Shown one piece after another: positions 9,609 through 19,301 of a DNA stretch of 64,000 nt. Within the stretch, counting starts at the first letter, position 1; each line of letters begins with the position of its first letter. The stretch is from Ignavibacteria bacterium (lineage in GTDB: Bacteria > Bacteroidota > Ignavibacteria > Tepidaquicellales > Tepidaquicellaceae): assembly GCA_019187405.1 (NCBI GenBank), contig JABAQZ010000006.1, forward strand, positions 110,445 to 174,444, in the 5' to 3' direction. The position numbers were made by a program, and so were the translations under genes. The notes beneath the pieces are model-generated. The model had not been told where the DNA came from. It searched no databases and saw only the letters and a list, made by a program, of their open reading frames with translations.

Positions 9609-10943
9609 ATGGAAATAAAACAGTTTTATGACAAGTGTCTGGCGCATGCTTCTTATGCAATTTTAAGCGGAAAAGAAATAGCTCTCATTGACCCTGCCAG
9701 AGATCCACGGCAATATTATGATTTTGCACAATCGAATAAAGCTGTGATCAAAGCTGTAATTGAAACTCATCCACATGCGGATTTTGTCAGCTCACATCTC
9801 GAGATTCATCTTTCTACCGGAGCGGATATTTTTGTCAGCAAGCTCGTAAATGCATTATACAAACATATTCCTTTTGATGAAGGAGACGAGCTGAGAATTG
9901 GAAATATAACTCTAATACCTTACAACACACCTGGGCATTCTCCCGACAGCATCAGCATACTGATAAGAGATGAAGATGGCAAGGATTACGCTCTTGCATC
10001 GGGTGATACTTTGTTTGTCGGTGATGTAGGAAGACCTGATTTAAGGGAATCGGCTGGCGCAATCAATAAATCCAAGACCGAACTTGCCAGAATGATGTAC
10101 AGGACAATCAACGAAAGATTGTTGAAATTCAGTGATGATGTGATTGTCTATCCTGCACACGGCGCCGGTTCTCTTTGCGGTAAAGCGACCAGTGCGGATA
10201 CTTTTTCTACAATCGGAAGAGAGAGAAAAGAAAATTACGCGCTTCAGAATATGTCAGAAGATGAATTTATCGGAGTATTACTTAAAGACCAGTCTTTCGT
10301 TCCCAAATATTTCGGATATGATGTGGAGCTTAACAGAAGAGGCGCTCCAGATTTCTTAGAAAGCGTTAGCAAAGTAAAAAGAATAGATTCTTATTTAGAT
10401 ATTAAGAAGAATTCGGTTGTAATTGATACCAGACAAAAACGAGAATTTTCTTCCGGTCATTTTGCCGGAGCAATTAATCTCATGGAAGATTCGAAGTTTG
10501 AAACATGGCTCGGCACAATTGTTTCTCCCGAAGAAAAATTTTACCTGATTTCGGAAAGCGAAACCAAGCTTAATGAATTTATAAAAAGAGCGGCAAAAAT
10601 CGGATATGAGTTTTTAATAGAAGGAGCGCTTGTTCATCATGATCATTCGGAGCTTAAATCTTCAAAAACTCTCGATACAGAATTTTTCAAATCAAACAAA
10701 CATAAATTCACTATTCTTGACATCAGGGATAATAATGAAAAGGAAACTATTGAAATTTTCAGAGACTCGATACACATTCCTTTAAACCAGCTAAAGGAAA
10801 GATTAGGTGAAATACCTGTTGATAAACCGGTCGTAGTGCATTGTGCAGCAGGATTTAGATCTGCGGTGGGAAGCAGTTTACTTGAAAACCTTCTCAGCGC
10901 CGAAGTATTTGATTTAAGCGATAATGTAAAACAATTTTTATAA
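9609..10943 (+). CDS. Persulfide dioxygenase-like MBL protein with two rhodanese domains
   Basis: 444 aa. Residues 1-230 form an ETHE1-like metallo-beta-lactamase domain: THPHADFVSSH (iron/metal ligands), YNTPGHSPDS, SGDTLFVGDVGRPDL and VYPAHGAGS. Two rhodanese modules follow. The first (about 260-350) has IDTRQKREFSSGHFAGA but no active-site Cys where the loop should be (FYLISESE), so it is probably non-catalytic. The second (about 360-444) keeps the loop VVHCAAGFRSA with Cys. Family role: oxidation of glutathione- or other thiol-persulfides to sulfite coupled to sulfur transfer. The single-domain rhodanese upstream could supply or accept sulfane sulfur. Confidence 0.85.
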   Translation: MEIKQFYDKCLAHASYAILSGKEIALIDPARDPRQYYDFAQSNKAVIKAVIETHPHADFVSSHLEIHLSTGADIFVSKLVNALYKHIPFDEGDELRIGNITLIPYNTPGHSPDSISILIRDEDGKDYALASGDTLFVGDVGRPDLRESAGAINKSKTELARMMYRTINERLLKFSDDVIVYPAHGAGSLCGKATSADTFSTIGRERKENYALQNMSEDEFIGVLLKDQSFVPKYFGYDVELNRRGAPDFLESVSKVKRIDSYLDIKKNSVVIDTRQKREFSSGHFAGAINLMEDSKFETWLGTIVSPEEKFYLISESETKLNEFIKRAAKIGYEFLIEGALVHHDHSELKSSKTLDTEFFKSNKHKFTILDIRDNNEKETIEIFRDSIHIPLNQLKERLGEIPVDKPVVVHCAAGFRSAVGSSLLENLLSAEVFDLSDNVKQFL

Positions 10944-10961
10944 TTCTATATAAATATCGAA

Positions 10962-11981
10962 ATGGTAAATAAATTTAAAACTTTCTACAGACATATTATT
11001 GAAGAAGAAAGAAAATATCCCGAAGCCACCGGACAGCTTTCGGATCTGCTTGCAGATATCGCATTGGCATGCAAAGTAATTTCACTCGAAGTGAACAGAG
11101 CGGGATTAATTGACATTCTCGGATTTACAGGCGAAGAAAATATACAAGGCGAGCAGGTAAAGAAGCTTGATGTATTTGCTAATGACATATTGACGCACGT
11201 AATGAAACAGGGAGGGCACATTTGCGCCGTATGTTCTGAAGAGGAAGAAAATTTTATTCCGATAGAGGAACAGTTTACCGACAATAAGTTTATGAGCAAT
11301 AAATACGTCTGTCACTTTGATCCGCTCGACGGCTCGTCAAACATTGAAGCAAATGTCTCCATAGGAACAATCTTTTCGGTTTACAAGAGGATTTCAAAAT
11401 CCGGTCCCGGATCGCTTGAAGACTGTCTTCAAAGAGGCGTAAGTCAGGTAGCAGCAGGATATGTAATATATGGATCCAGCTCGATGCTTGCTTATACTAC
11501 AGGAAACGGGGTTCATCTGTTTACTCTCGATCCATCTGTTGGAGAATTTCTGCTGTCAAATGAAAACATAAAGATACCGAAGAAATCTAAAATATATTCC
11601 GTTAACGAGGGAAACCAATCAAAGTGGTCAAAAGGAATAAATAATTTCGTTTCATACATTAAACAAAATGACAAAGATTCCGGACGACCTTATTCATCGA
11701 GATACATTGGCTCTTTAGTTGCAGACTTTCACAGAAATCTGCTTTATGGAGGAGTGTTTTTATATCCTGCAGACAGTAAGAATACAAGCGGTAAACTCCG
11801 GCTGATGTATGAAGCCAATCCGTTAAGTTTTATAGTTGAGCAGGCAGGCGGCAGAAGTTCTGACGGCAAGCAGAGGATACTTGAAGTAACTCCGGAAAAT
11901 CTTCATCAGAGAACTCCGCTTTTCATCGGCAGTGAAGATGATGTTAAGCTTATAGAAAAATTTCTTTCTGAAGAAAAGTAA
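10962..11981 (+). CDS. fbp: Fructose-1,6-bisphosphatase class I
   Basis: 339 aa, the usual length. Dephosphorylates fructose-1,6-bisphosphate to fructose-6-phosphate in gluconeogenesis. The metal/phosphate signature [13 protein letters not shown] is present near residue 120 with the acidic CSEEEE segment before it, and the substrate-binding region [25 protein letters not shown] follows (positions about 260-285). It is the last gene of the plus-strand run and meets a minus-strand gene 20 bp downstream. Confidence 0.95.
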   Translation: MVNKFKTFYRHIIEEERKYPEATGQLSDLLADIALACKVISLEVNRAGLIDILGFTGEENIQGEQVKKLDVFANDILTHVMKQGGHICAVCSEEEENFIPIEEQFTDNKFMSNKYVCHFDPLDGSSNIEANVSIGTIFSVYKRISKSGPGSLEDCLQRGVSQVAAGYVIYGSSSMLAYTTGNGVHLFTLDPSVGEFLLSNENIKIPKKSKIYSVNEGNQSKWSKGINNFVSYIKQNDKDSGRPYSSRYIGSLVADFHRNLLYGGVFLYPADSKNTSGKLRLMYEANPLSFIVEQAGGRSSDGKQRILEVTPENLHQRTPLFIGSEDDVKLIEKFLSEEK

Positions 11982-12000
11982 ACAGTCGAAAATTCCGAAA

Positions 12001-13065
12001 TCAATTAATGATGTTAAGTTTATTCATCTCTTTAATATTATCATCATCCACATCGAGTTCTATGTAAACAGAATTATCATATCTGTTTAGTTTCAGATTT
12101 TCGAGAATTCTGTTAATATTATCATTGCTGCTTTTGATGGAGTTCAGTTTAGATACGGTTAGAAATCCGTTGAGAAGACTCTTTAAATGTCTGGAGGAAT
12201 TATCATCAATACATTCGCTTTGAATCAGAAGTTTAAGATTTTTATCCATTTGCGAGCAGAATGAAACGGTCTCAATATTTTTATACAGATTTTCGATACT
12301 TCTGAGATTCTCTTCAGCTTTCGATTCATTGGGAAGCGAGTCGATTTGGGCTATAGATGTATCCTCATCGGGCAATTCAATGCCTGTGTTTGACTCGATA
12401 AAATTAAGAAGAATCCCTCTGATGAACAGCTTTTCAGTTGACACCATCCATATATCTTTTTTATAAATAACATTTTCAACGGCTTTATAAACTTTCTGAT
12501 TCGATAAAACACCGCCTTCGGCTGTATCGCTTGCATTCATCATTGCATCGAGCTGTTTGAGATAATTGCTTGCGCATATTGTATTATCATCCCGGAAATA
12601 AAAATATAGTCCGTTGTCATTTTTAATATAAACTGTTTTGCCAATGGAATTTGTCGCAATCGAAAAAATACTGTCGCTGAGCAGATAATCATTAAGTTTT
12701 TTCTTATCGAGAACACCTTTCAAAATAATTGCATTTTCACCGAACCATGAATTTGAATAATACAATTCATCTATTCCGTCTGTTATTGAAGCTCCGGTAG
12801 CAAGCTTAAATGTATTTAAAAGACTGCCAAAGGTTTTCTCGGCATTTAAAAGCGAATCGGAAATATTTTTTTCCCAGAACTCCGTCCGGCGCATATTTTT
12901 AAAGTTTATATACATCACAAACTGCGGATTATTCTGAAGAAGATTTAAAGAAGATTTAACTGAAAGCGGTAATGGATCGGGTTCCGGTTTTTGATTACAC
13001 TGAATAAAAATTAATGTAAGCAATAAAATCCAAGATTGCTTTGAATTTCTAATCAGTGATTTCAT
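12001..13065 (-). CDS. Predicted lipoprotein, unknown function
   Basis: 354 aa. The N-terminus is a lipoprotein signal with lipobox LIFIQC (Cys about residue 23). The mature part is mixed alpha/beta with segments such as QFVMYINFKNMRRTEFW and ENAIILKGVLDKKKLNDYL, which resemble uncharacterised Bacteroidota proteins that look like two repeats of one domain. No catalytic motif was recognised. It follows the ABC-2 permease gene by 27 bp in the same orientation, so it may be part of that transport operon. Confidence 0.55.
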   Translation of the reverse strand: MKSLIRNSKQSWILLLTLIFIQCNQKPEPDPLPLSVKSSLNLLQNNPQFVMYINFKNMRRTEFWEKNISDSLLNAEKTFGSLLNTFKLATGASITDGIDELYYSNSWFGENAIILKGVLDKKKLNDYLLSDSIFSIATNSIGKTVYIKNDNGLYFYFRDDNTICASNYLKQLDAMMNASDTAEGGVLSNQKVYKAVENVIYKKDIWMVSTEKLFIRGILLNFIESNTGIELPDEDTSIAQIDSLPNESKAEENLRSIENLYKNIETVSFCSQMDKNLKLLIQSECIDDNSSRHLKSLLNGFLTVSKLNSIKSSNDNINRILENLKLNRYDNSVYIELDVDDDNIKEMNKLNIIN

Positions 13066-13092
13066 AAAAATAAACTCTGAATGTTTATTATT

Positions 13093-13905
13093 TCAATAAT
13101 CTTTTTTTCTGAAAATATATATCGAAACAGAAAGCATGACAAGCATGAATAAGACTGACGAATACACCGGCATGTAAGACACAACCGGCTGTCCGGTAAT
13201 TATATCTGAAGATATTTTATTTATGTCGGAAGTTTTTGGTAAAATGTAATAAAGAAAATTTACTACAAACCTTACACTCGCATTTTCAATAAAGCTGAAA
13301 ATCACCATTTCTCTTGCTGCAAGTACAGGACAAACAATAAAAACAAGAAAAAGGCTTATGATAATCGAAAGTATCGTACTTTGAGAAAATAATCCGATTA
13401 ATATAATCAGCGAATATATTACTGCAAAAGATAAAGTCAGCCAGAATATCGAATACAAAAAAGGCACATGCCAAAACCCAGATTTTGAAGAAAGTATTAG
13501 CCATACAAATCCAATAAGATATACAAGACTGACAAAAATCAACAATACTCCGCCAATAAATTTTGCTAAGATGATGTTGCTCCTTGAAATCGGCTTTGAC
13601 AATAACAGATCGATGTTTCCCTTTTCAAGCATTGAAGGAATGAATGAAGATACCGAAATAAAACAGAATGTAATTATAAGCAAATAAGAAATGTCTATCA
13701 TTGCAACCTGAAATCCTATTACGAGATTTTTTACGCCTTCCTGTCCTGATGATTCCATTAAATCCACCATGCCTTCGATTGAATCAACATTTATCAAAAA
13801 AAGAAAAATCAGAATGATGAGTGTAGAAATGGCAAAAAAACCTATGAATATTTTTTTTGCAATGGCTTCTCGAAATGTGCTTAAAACAAGCGTTAAAAAT
13901 ATCAT
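13093..13905 (-). CDS. ABC-2 type transporter permease
   Basis: 270 aa with about six hydrophobic segments: one near the N-terminus (FFAISTLIILIFLFLI), four between about 70 and 200, and one at the C-terminus before a KKDY tail. The loop LEKGNIDLLLSKPISRSNII is typical of NosY/ABC-2 permeases. It should form the membrane part of an exporter with the ATPase encoded immediately upstream (one base between the two genes). The substrate is unknown. Confidence 0.85.
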   Translation of the reverse strand: MIFLTLVLSTFREAIAKKIFIGFFAISTLIILIFLFLINVDSIEGMVDLMESSGQEGVKNLVIGFQVAMIDISYLLIITFCFISVSSFIPSMLEKGNIDLLLSKPISRSNIILAKFIGGVLLIFVSLVYLIGFVWLILSSKSGFWHVPFLYSIFWLTLSFAVIYSLIILIGLFSQSTILSIIISLFLVFIVCPVLAAREMVIFSFIENASVRFVVNFLYYILPKTSDINKISSDIITGQPVVSYMPVYSSVLFMLVMLSVSIYIFRKKDY

Positions 13906-13906
13906 G

Positions 13907-14833
13907 TCAGTTCTGGCTCCCTATTAAACTAATAAACATGTTTTCGAGAGTATCTTTTTCCCTGACAATACCGTGAATCAGTATTTTCCTGTTTCTTAGA
14001 TAATCAATAAAGTCATTTAGTTCGGTTACGGTATTGGCATTAAACTGAAATTCATTTTTACTTTTTATAACCGCTTTATACTCGGAAAGCAAAGTATTAA
14101 TAAAATCATCGGGAATATCTGATGTATGAAATATGTAATTATTGGACAATGCGGTAATATCATCAACTCTTCCCGATTTGACAAGCGATCCTTTATTCAA
14201 TATAGCTATCCTATCGCACACAAGCTCTACTTCACTAAGCAGATGAGAATTAAGAAAAATTGTTCTGCCTCGCAGCTTTAATTCTTTGAGCAGGTCCCTG
14301 ATTTCTTTTCTGCCGATCGGATCAACACCGTCAGTGGGCTCGTCAAGAAATATAATCTCGGGATTGTTAAGCAGTGCTTGAGCAAGACCGAGTCTCTGAA
14401 GCATTCCCTTTGAGTACTTTTTGATTTTTGTTTTTCTCCATTTTTCCATACCCGTCAAGCTAAGATACTCGTTTGTTTTTTTCTTAACTTCATTTGCCGG
14501 CAGTCCGCTTAACTTTCCAAAATAATGAAGCGTTTGTTCACCCGTCAGATAATTAGGGAACTTATGGTTTTCGGGCAGATATCCGACCTTGCGTTTATAA
14601 GTATAATCTGATATATCCTTGTCAAAGACTTTCACTTCACCGGAAGTCGGAAATGTAATCCCAAGAATGATCTTAATCAGCGTTGTTTTTCCCGCGCCGT
14701 TTGGACCCAGCAATCCGAATATTTCACTGTCCTGAACATCAAACGAAAAATTACTCAATGCAGTAATTTTCTTTTCAGCAAAATTACGGGAAGGATAATC
14801 CTTATTAAGATTTTTTGTACTTATGATAGACAT
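13907..14833 (-). CDS. ABC transporter ATP-binding protein
   Basis: 308 aa. Walker A GPNGAGKTT (about residue 44), signature YSKGMLQRLGLAQ, Walker B IIFLDEPTDGVDP and the switch His in FLNSHLLSE are all present. About 90 C-terminal residues form the extra domain common in the DrrA/NatA/CcmA-like branch. It powers the ABC-2 permease downstream. The gene starts 7 bp after the HD-domain gene. Confidence 0.9.
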   Translation of the reverse strand: MSIISTKNLNKDYPSRNFAEKKITALSNFSFDVQDSEIFGLLGPNGAGKTTLIKIILGITFPTSGEVKVFDKDISDYTYKRKVGYLPENHKFPNYLTGEQTLHYFGKLSGLPANEVKKKTNEYLSLTGMEKWRKTKIKKYSKGMLQRLGLAQALLNNPEIIFLDEPTDGVDPIGRKEIRDLLKELKLRGRTIFLNSHLLSEVELVCDRIAILNKGSLVKSGRVDDITALSNNYIFHTSDIPDDFINTLLSEYKAVIKSKNEFQFNANTVTELNDFIDYLRNRKILIHGIVREKDTLENMFISLIGSQN

Positions 14834-14840
14834 AAATAAA

Positions 14841-15389
14841 TCATCTGTTTACGCGTTTATCATTTTTCATTGCCGAAATAACATTTGTAATATGCACATC
14901 GAGATCAATATTAATTTCCTCGGCACCTTTTAATATGTCTTCTCTGTTCACATTTCTTGCAAATGCCTTGTCTTTCATTTTCTTTTTAACGCTTTTTGTT
15001 TCGACTTCATTCAGTCCGCCCGGTTTCATTAGTGAATAAGCCATGATAAATCCTGTTATCTCGTCACAAGCAAAAAGATATTTAGCCAGCAAGGTTTCTC
15101 GCGGCACGTTTGTCCTTTCAGGATATGCATGTCCAAGAATCGCGTCTATAACAAACTTTTCGTATCCGTTTTCTTCAAGTACAGGAACGCTTGTATTCGG
15201 ATGCGTGTCGGGATACATTTCCCAGTCAAGGTCATGGAGCAAACCGGTAACAGCCCAAATTTCGCAGTCCTCGTTAAGTCTTTCGGCATAAAATCTCATG
15301 GCAGATTCGACTGCATAACAATGCTTAATTAAATTTTCATTTTTAATAAACTTATGCAGCAGTTCAATCGAAGAATTATAATCAGGCAT
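14841..15389 (-). CDS. HD-domain hydrolase
   Basis: 182 aa. The HD signature is visible: HCYAVESAMRFYA, then LLHDLDWEMYPDTHPN (metal-binding His-Asp), VIDAILGHAYPERT, and KYLFACDEITGFI with the last Asp. This matches the small stand-alone HDIG-like hydrolases of unknown substrate (nucleotides are usual for the fold). Seven bp separate it from the ABC ATPase gene, so it belongs to the same transcript. Confidence 0.8.
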   Translation of the reverse strand: MPDYNSSIELLHKFIKNENLIKHCYAVESAMRFYAERLNEDCEIWAVTGLLHDLDWEMYPDTHPNTSVPVLEENGYEKFVIDAILGHAYPERTNVPRETLLAKYLFACDEITGFIMAYSLMKPGGLNEVETKSVKKKMKDKAFARNVNREDILKGAEEINIDLDVHITNVISAMKNDKRVNR

Positions 15390-15420
15390 AATTAAAATGA
15401 ATAGTAAAAAATCATTAAAG

Positions 15421-15882
15421 TCAGCTTATTAGAATATCATCTGACAATTCATTTACATCACCTTCTTTCACCGGAAATTCTTTTATCAATACATCGCCGA
15501 CAGAGTTTATCATGTAAATTATTCCTTCTTTGTATTTATTTTCAGAAAAATTTTTTGCTATTTCATCAGACAAATCCTGCCATTCTTTTTCGGGAATTTT
15601 TTTATTAATTCCTTTATCGGCAACAATTTCAAACTTATGCTCATCAAAGAGAATAAAAAACAGTATACCGGTTCTGTCAGCAGTTTCATTCATGCCGAGT
15701 TTATAAAATTCATTCACGGCAAGTTCACGCGGAGTCAGTCCGGTTTCGAGATAACCTCTTTTCTTTTTTAAACATAATCGCAGCTCGCCGGATGTTTTTA
15801 ATTCCACATCCATCAATACATTCTCAATTTGTTTCAGATCTTCATCAGACAAAAATTCAGATATTATATTTTTTTTCGACAT
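15421..15882 (-). CDS. TPM-domain protein, cytoplasmic form
   Basis: 153 aa. Matches the TPM (TLP18.3/Psb32/MOLO-1) domain in pattern: LSDEDLKQIENVLMDVELKTSGE, ADRTGILFFI and FEIVADKGINKKIPEKEW. There is no signal peptide and no membrane segment. It pairs with the larger secreted TPM protein encoded 37 bp upstream, the common two-TPM arrangement in Bacteroidota. Function unknown. Confidence 0.75.
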   Translation of the reverse strand: MSKKNIISEFLSDEDLKQIENVLMDVELKTSGELRLCLKKKRGYLETGLTPRELAVNEFYKLGMNETADRTGILFFILFDEHKFEIVADKGINKKIPEKEWQDLSDEIAKNFSENKYKEGIIYMINSVGDVLIKEFPVKEGDVNELSDDILIS

Positions 15883-15919
15883 TGAATAAAATAAAAAATA
15901 ATTTCAATAAAAATAAATC

Positions 15920-16744
15920 TTACCAGCTGCCGCTTGCTCCGCCGCCTCCAAACGAACCTCCGCCGCCCGAAAATCCGCCGCTGCTAAATCCGCCGCTGCT
16001 TCCACTGCTCCATGAACCTCCACTCCATCCTTTGCTCCAGTTTCCTTTACTGCCGGTACTAATAGATTTTCCGAATCCAAACAAATTCCTTATAAATGAA
16101 GTAATTATGAAAAAGAAAATAAACATAAAAATTATCGCAACGAAAATCGGTATCCCGAAACAGCATTCACCTCTTCCGCCGGATTTTTTTTCTTCTTCCG
16201 TATCAGCTGTGTATTCACCTTTTGTAACTTTGATAATTGCATCAACTCCTGCATTTATGCCTTCAAAGAATTTTCCTTTCTTAAACGAAGGCGTAATATC
16301 ATTCCTGATAATCTTTGAGCATATTGCATCAGTGAGCGCGCCTTCGAGTCCGTATCCAACTTCAATTCTGATTTTTCTGTCATCTTTGACAATCAGCATT
16401 AGCACGCCGTTGTTCTTATCTTTCTTCCCAATCTTATTTTTTTCGGCAAGTTGTATGGAAACGTCTTCAAGAGATTCTCCATCGAGTGAAGAAATTATGT
16501 AAACAACAAGCTGATTGCTGGTAATCTTTTCAAAGCCGGACAACTTCAGATTCAATGCGGAAATTTCGGATGATGTAAGAGTGCCGGTTTCATCCGTAAC
16601 ATGCTGCTTAAATACGGTCGGATTGTCCGCCATGGATTTCTCTTTTGGAGCTTGGGCGTCTGCCGCTCCTCTTAAAATAAACAAAAAGAGAAAAACACAG
16701 ATAAATTTAATTCCGGTAATGTAAATTCTGAAATTCAATAACAA
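15920..16744 (-). CDS. YgcG-type TPM-domain membrane protein with Gly/Ser tail
   Basis: 274 aa. A signal peptide (to about residue 30) is followed by a TPM domain (about 40-180: VTDETGTLTSSEISAL, NGVLMLIVKDDRKIRIEVGYG). Next come a short charged linker, one strong transmembrane helix (about 190-215), and a C-terminus built of Gly/Ser/Trp repeats ending GGASGSW. This is the standard layout of the YgcG family, membrane proteins of unknown role. A terminator for the upstream exb operon sits right before its start, so it probably has its own promoter. Confidence 0.8.
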   Translation of the reverse strand: MLLNFRIYITGIKFICVFLFLFILRGAADAQAPKEKSMADNPTVFKQHVTDETGTLTSSEISALNLKLSGFEKITSNQLVVYIISSLDGESLEDVSIQLAEKNKIGKKDKNNGVLMLIVKDDRKIRIEVGYGLEGALTDAICSKIIRNDITPSFKKGKFFEGINAGVDAIIKVTKGEYTADTEEEKKSGGRGECCFGIPIFVAIIFMFIFFFIITSFIRNLFGFGKSISTGSKGNWSKGWSGGSWSSGSSGGFSSGGFSGGGGSFGGGGASGSW

Positions 16745-16745
16745 T

Positions 16746-16783
16746 AATAAAAAAAGCGATCAGAACATAATTCAGACCGCTTA
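16746..16783 (-). terminator. Rho-independent terminator of the exbBDD operon
   Basis: On the minus strand the stem AAGCGGTCTGAAT / GTTCTGATCGCTT with a short loop is followed by a run of T. It lies 22 bp beyond the stop of the last exbD gene. Confidence 0.75.
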
Positions 16784-16804
16784 TGAAAATTCTAATTTAT
16801 ATAA

Positions 16805-17335
16805 TTAACCGCCGGCATTTTTTACGATTTCTTTATCCGGATCTTCCATCTTCATGAAACTGTATCTCTTTTCTATAGCAGCTTTATTTATCTCATCGAG
16901 TATGTCAACCATTGTATTGTACTTCATTTTTCTGTCAAACTTCAGCAATATCAGAAGTTTTGGATTCTGTGCATAATAAGATTCTATTTTAGTTTTAATG
17001 TCATTGAAGTTATGCTTTTCCGGAGGAGCTTCAGATCCATCCGAAAGTCCTTTCGAAAAATATATGTTTCCTGTTTCAGAAACTCTGATATACAGTACGT
17101 CGCCCATATCCACTTTCACTTTATCAGATTCATCTCCTTTGGGAAGATTTATCTGCATAATCTGAGGAGTGTTAAGCGTAGTGGTAAGGATAAAGAACGT
17201 AAGCAACAGCATAATTACGTCAACCATCGGAGTCATGTCAATTCTGACACCGACTTTTTTTCCTTTTTTGTATTTTTTCTGTTTATGTAGTCCCGATCCG
17301 GTTTCCGGGGCATCAAATCCGCCGCCACCTGCCAT
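16805..17335 (-). CDS. exbD: ExbD/TolR-type biopolymer transport protein (second copy)
   Basis: 176 aa. A basic cytoplasmic N-terminus precedes one transmembrane helix with the conserved Asp in DMTPMVDVIMLLLTFFIL (about residues 33-50), followed by a periplasmic domain. ExbD proteins couple the proton motive force to outer-membrane transporters or Tol-like machines together with ExbB. Here two different exbD genes follow one exbB-like gene, an arrangement frequent in Bacteroidota. Last gene of the operon. Confidence 0.85.
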   Translation of the reverse strand: MAGGGGFDAPETGSGLHKQKKYKKGKKVGVRIDMTPMVDVIMLLLTFFILTTTLNTPQIMQINLPKGDESDKVKVDMGDVLYIRVSETGNIYFSKGLSDGSEAPPEKHNFNDIKTKIESYYAQNPKLLILLKFDRKMKYNTMVDILDEINKAAIEKRYSFMKMEDPDKEIVKNAGG

Positions 17336-17371
17336 AATTTAATTTCCTTTTTAAAAAATTTAGTTTATTGA

Positions 17372-17956
17372 TTATTCCGGTTTATCAGATCTTATATCAG
17401 TAACAAGAGCAAATCTTGTATTTCTGGTCGCTTTGAATATATCCATCAGATCTTCGACAATTCCGTAATCAGTATCAGTATCGCCTTTGATTACTATTCT
17501 GAAATCCGACTTTCCGCCGGTTTCATTCTTTAATGCGACTCTAAGATCTGTTAAAGCTTTTTCAAACTGCGCTTTATTTAATATGCTGACTTTCCTGTTA
17601 AGGTTTTTTCCTCCGATCTTACCGGTTAATTCATATTCGCTTTTTGATGTACTATCAGGGTGAAATAAGCCGATACCGTTTGCATTTCCGAATACTATTT
17701 CTTTTACTCTATAATTATCAACATCGAGGAAAACATCTCCGCTTTTTGTAAGAGTCATGGTCATAATATCCTTTTCGGGTAATCTTGTTGTATCGGTTAC
17801 GGCAGATTCGGGAAGCTTTACTTCGATCGCTTCTGTCGATTCTACCTTGAATGTGGCAACAAGCATGAAAAACGTAAGTAAAAGCATGATTACGTCAACA
17901 AGAGGAGTCATGTCAATGTTAACACCGGGTTTCTTAATGGACCTTGCTTTCTTCAT
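17372..17956 (-). CDS. exbD: ExbD/TolR-type biopolymer transport protein (first copy)
   Basis: 194 aa. One transmembrane helix with the proton-path Asp lies in NIDMTPLVDVIMLLLTFFML (about residues 13-32); the periplasmic domain is longer than in the second copy and includes FRIVIKGDTDTDYGIVEDL, the usual C-terminal ExbD fold. It lies between the exbB-like gene (36 bp) and the second exbD (36 bp). The two ExbD proteins may form a heterodimer in the complex. Confidence 0.85.
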   Translation of the reverse strand: MKKARSIKKPGVNIDMTPLVDVIMLLLTFFMLVATFKVESTEAIEVKLPESAVTDTTRLPEKDIMTMTLTKSGDVFLDVDNYRVKEIVFGNANGIGLFHPDSTSKSEYELTGKIGGKNLNRKVSILNKAQFEKALTDLRVALKNETGGKSDFRIVIKGDTDTDYGIVEDLMDIFKATRNTRFALVTDIRSDKPE

Positions 17957-17992
17957 TAGTTATCTGAATGAAAATTTATTTTACTTTTTTAA

Positions 17993-18775
17993 TTATGCTT
18001 TTTTTTCTGATTTCATTGTAAGTATCTGAAGCATGTTGTATGTAGCTTCATCAATCATGTAAGTAATATTTCCTACCTTTGTTACAAAATAGTTATATGA
18101 AATCGTACCTACAATTGCTCCAAATAATCCGCCCGCTGTATTAATAAGAGCCTCTGAAATACCTGCTGAAAGCTCTGCTGCATTAGGTGTTCCTGCCGTT
18201 GCAAGCGCCTGGAATGATCTGATCATACCGACAACCGTTCCGAACAAACCTATAAGCACCGAAACTGAAGCTATTGTTGAAAGCACCACCAGATTCTTTT
18301 CAAGCAACGGTACTTCAAGCATCATAGCTTCTTCAATTGCTGCCTGAACTTCCTGGATTTTATTTTCTGCATCCAGTTTATTTTCTGCAGACAGCATTTT
18401 ATATCTGTCTAAACCCTGTTTTATAATATTTGCTATCGACCCTCTCTGCTTGTCGCATTCGGCAATTGCATCATCAATGTTTCCTTCAAGTAAACTGCTT
18501 TGTACTTTTTTCAAGAATGGCTCGATCGGACCTCTTCCTTTTGCTTTTGTCAGCGATAATTGTCTTTCTATCGTGAACGTGATAACCATGATACTTAATG
18601 CCATCAAAGCAATTACAATCGGACCTCCAAGATAAATTGCTCCAAGAATGTTTGATGGAGTGAGTTTTTCCGGCGTCTTGAAATTATTTACGTTACCGAA
18701 AACAGAATAATATATAATCGCCGATACCACAATTGCGACTACGATTACTACAGTCATAAAGACAGATTGTTTCAT
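17993..18775 (-). CDS. exbB: MotA/TolQ/ExbB proton channel family protein
   Basis: 260 aa. An N-terminal helix, a second helix (about 45-70), a cytoplasmic helical region (DAENKIQEVQAAIEEAMMLE) and the two conserved C-terminal helices of the MotA/TolQ/ExbB fold (TIASVSVLIGLFGTVVGMI and EALINTAGGLFGAIVGTI). It forms the channel core of the ExbBD motor. A strong ribosome binding site, GGAGG, is 9 bp before the ATG, marking this as the first gene of the exbB-exbD-exbD operon. Confidence 0.9.
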   Translation of the reverse strand: MKQSVFMTVVIVVAIVVSAIIYYSVFGNVNNFKTPEKLTPSNILGAIYLGGPIVIALMALSIMVITFTIERQLSLTKAKGRGPIEPFLKKVQSSLLEGNIDDAIAECDKQRGSIANIIKQGLDRYKMLSAENKLDAENKIQEVQAAIEEAMMLEVPLLEKNLVVLSTIASVSVLIGLFGTVVGMIRSFQALATAGTPNAAELSAGISEALINTAGGLFGAIVGTISYNYFVTKVGNITYMIDEATYNMLQILTMKSEKKA

Positions 18776-18848
18776 TAATTTTTAACCTCCAAATAACCCC
18801 TGATAGAGTTTATTTTTTATTAAATTTATAGATTATGTTTTAAAATTT

Positions 18849-19196
18849 TTACCCAAAACTTTTAATTGCTTCTTCTTGTGTGGGATAAGAATCGAAAATC
18901 AATGCAAGCTTGGTGATTACAAACAGGTTTTCAAGATTCTTATTTAGTTGACAAAGCTTTATTTTTCCTTCTCTTTTTGAATAGTTTGCATGAGCAGAAA
19001 TCAATACTCCCAATGCTGTACTGTTTAAATATAACACATCTCCCAAATCTATCAATAGATTTTTATTCCCTTCTTCCGAATATTTTTTAATAACTTCCCT
19101 CAACTCGTCCGTTTCGTCTCCTCCGACAAAATTTCCTTTTGGCGATAAAATAATTATCCCTTTATCTGCAATTTCGTTTACTTTAATAGATGCCAT
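18849..19196 (-). CDS. STAS-domain anti-sigma-factor antagonist
   Basis: 115 aa, a single STAS domain. The segment DLGDVLYLNSTALGVLISAH carries the conserved Ser/Thr (NSTALG) that partner kinases phosphorylate in SpoIIAA/RsbV-type proteins. No kinase or phosphatase partner is encoded nearby, so its pathway is not visible here. It has clear intergenic spacing on both sides (73 and 105 bp) and may be a single-gene unit. Confidence 0.85.
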   Translation of the reverse strand: MASIKVNEIADKGIIILSPKGNFVGGDETDELREVIKKYSEEGNKNLLIDLGDVLYLNSTALGVLISAHANYSKREGKIKLCQLNKNLENLFVITKLALIFDSYPTQEEAIKSFG

Positions 19197-19301
19197 TATT
19201 GAATTTTTTGAGTTACAAAATATACGAATAAATTTAAAATAGCAATTAACAAAATCCCTGTTTTCCGTAACTTTTTTAAAAACTTAGTTTAAATTATAAA
19301 T

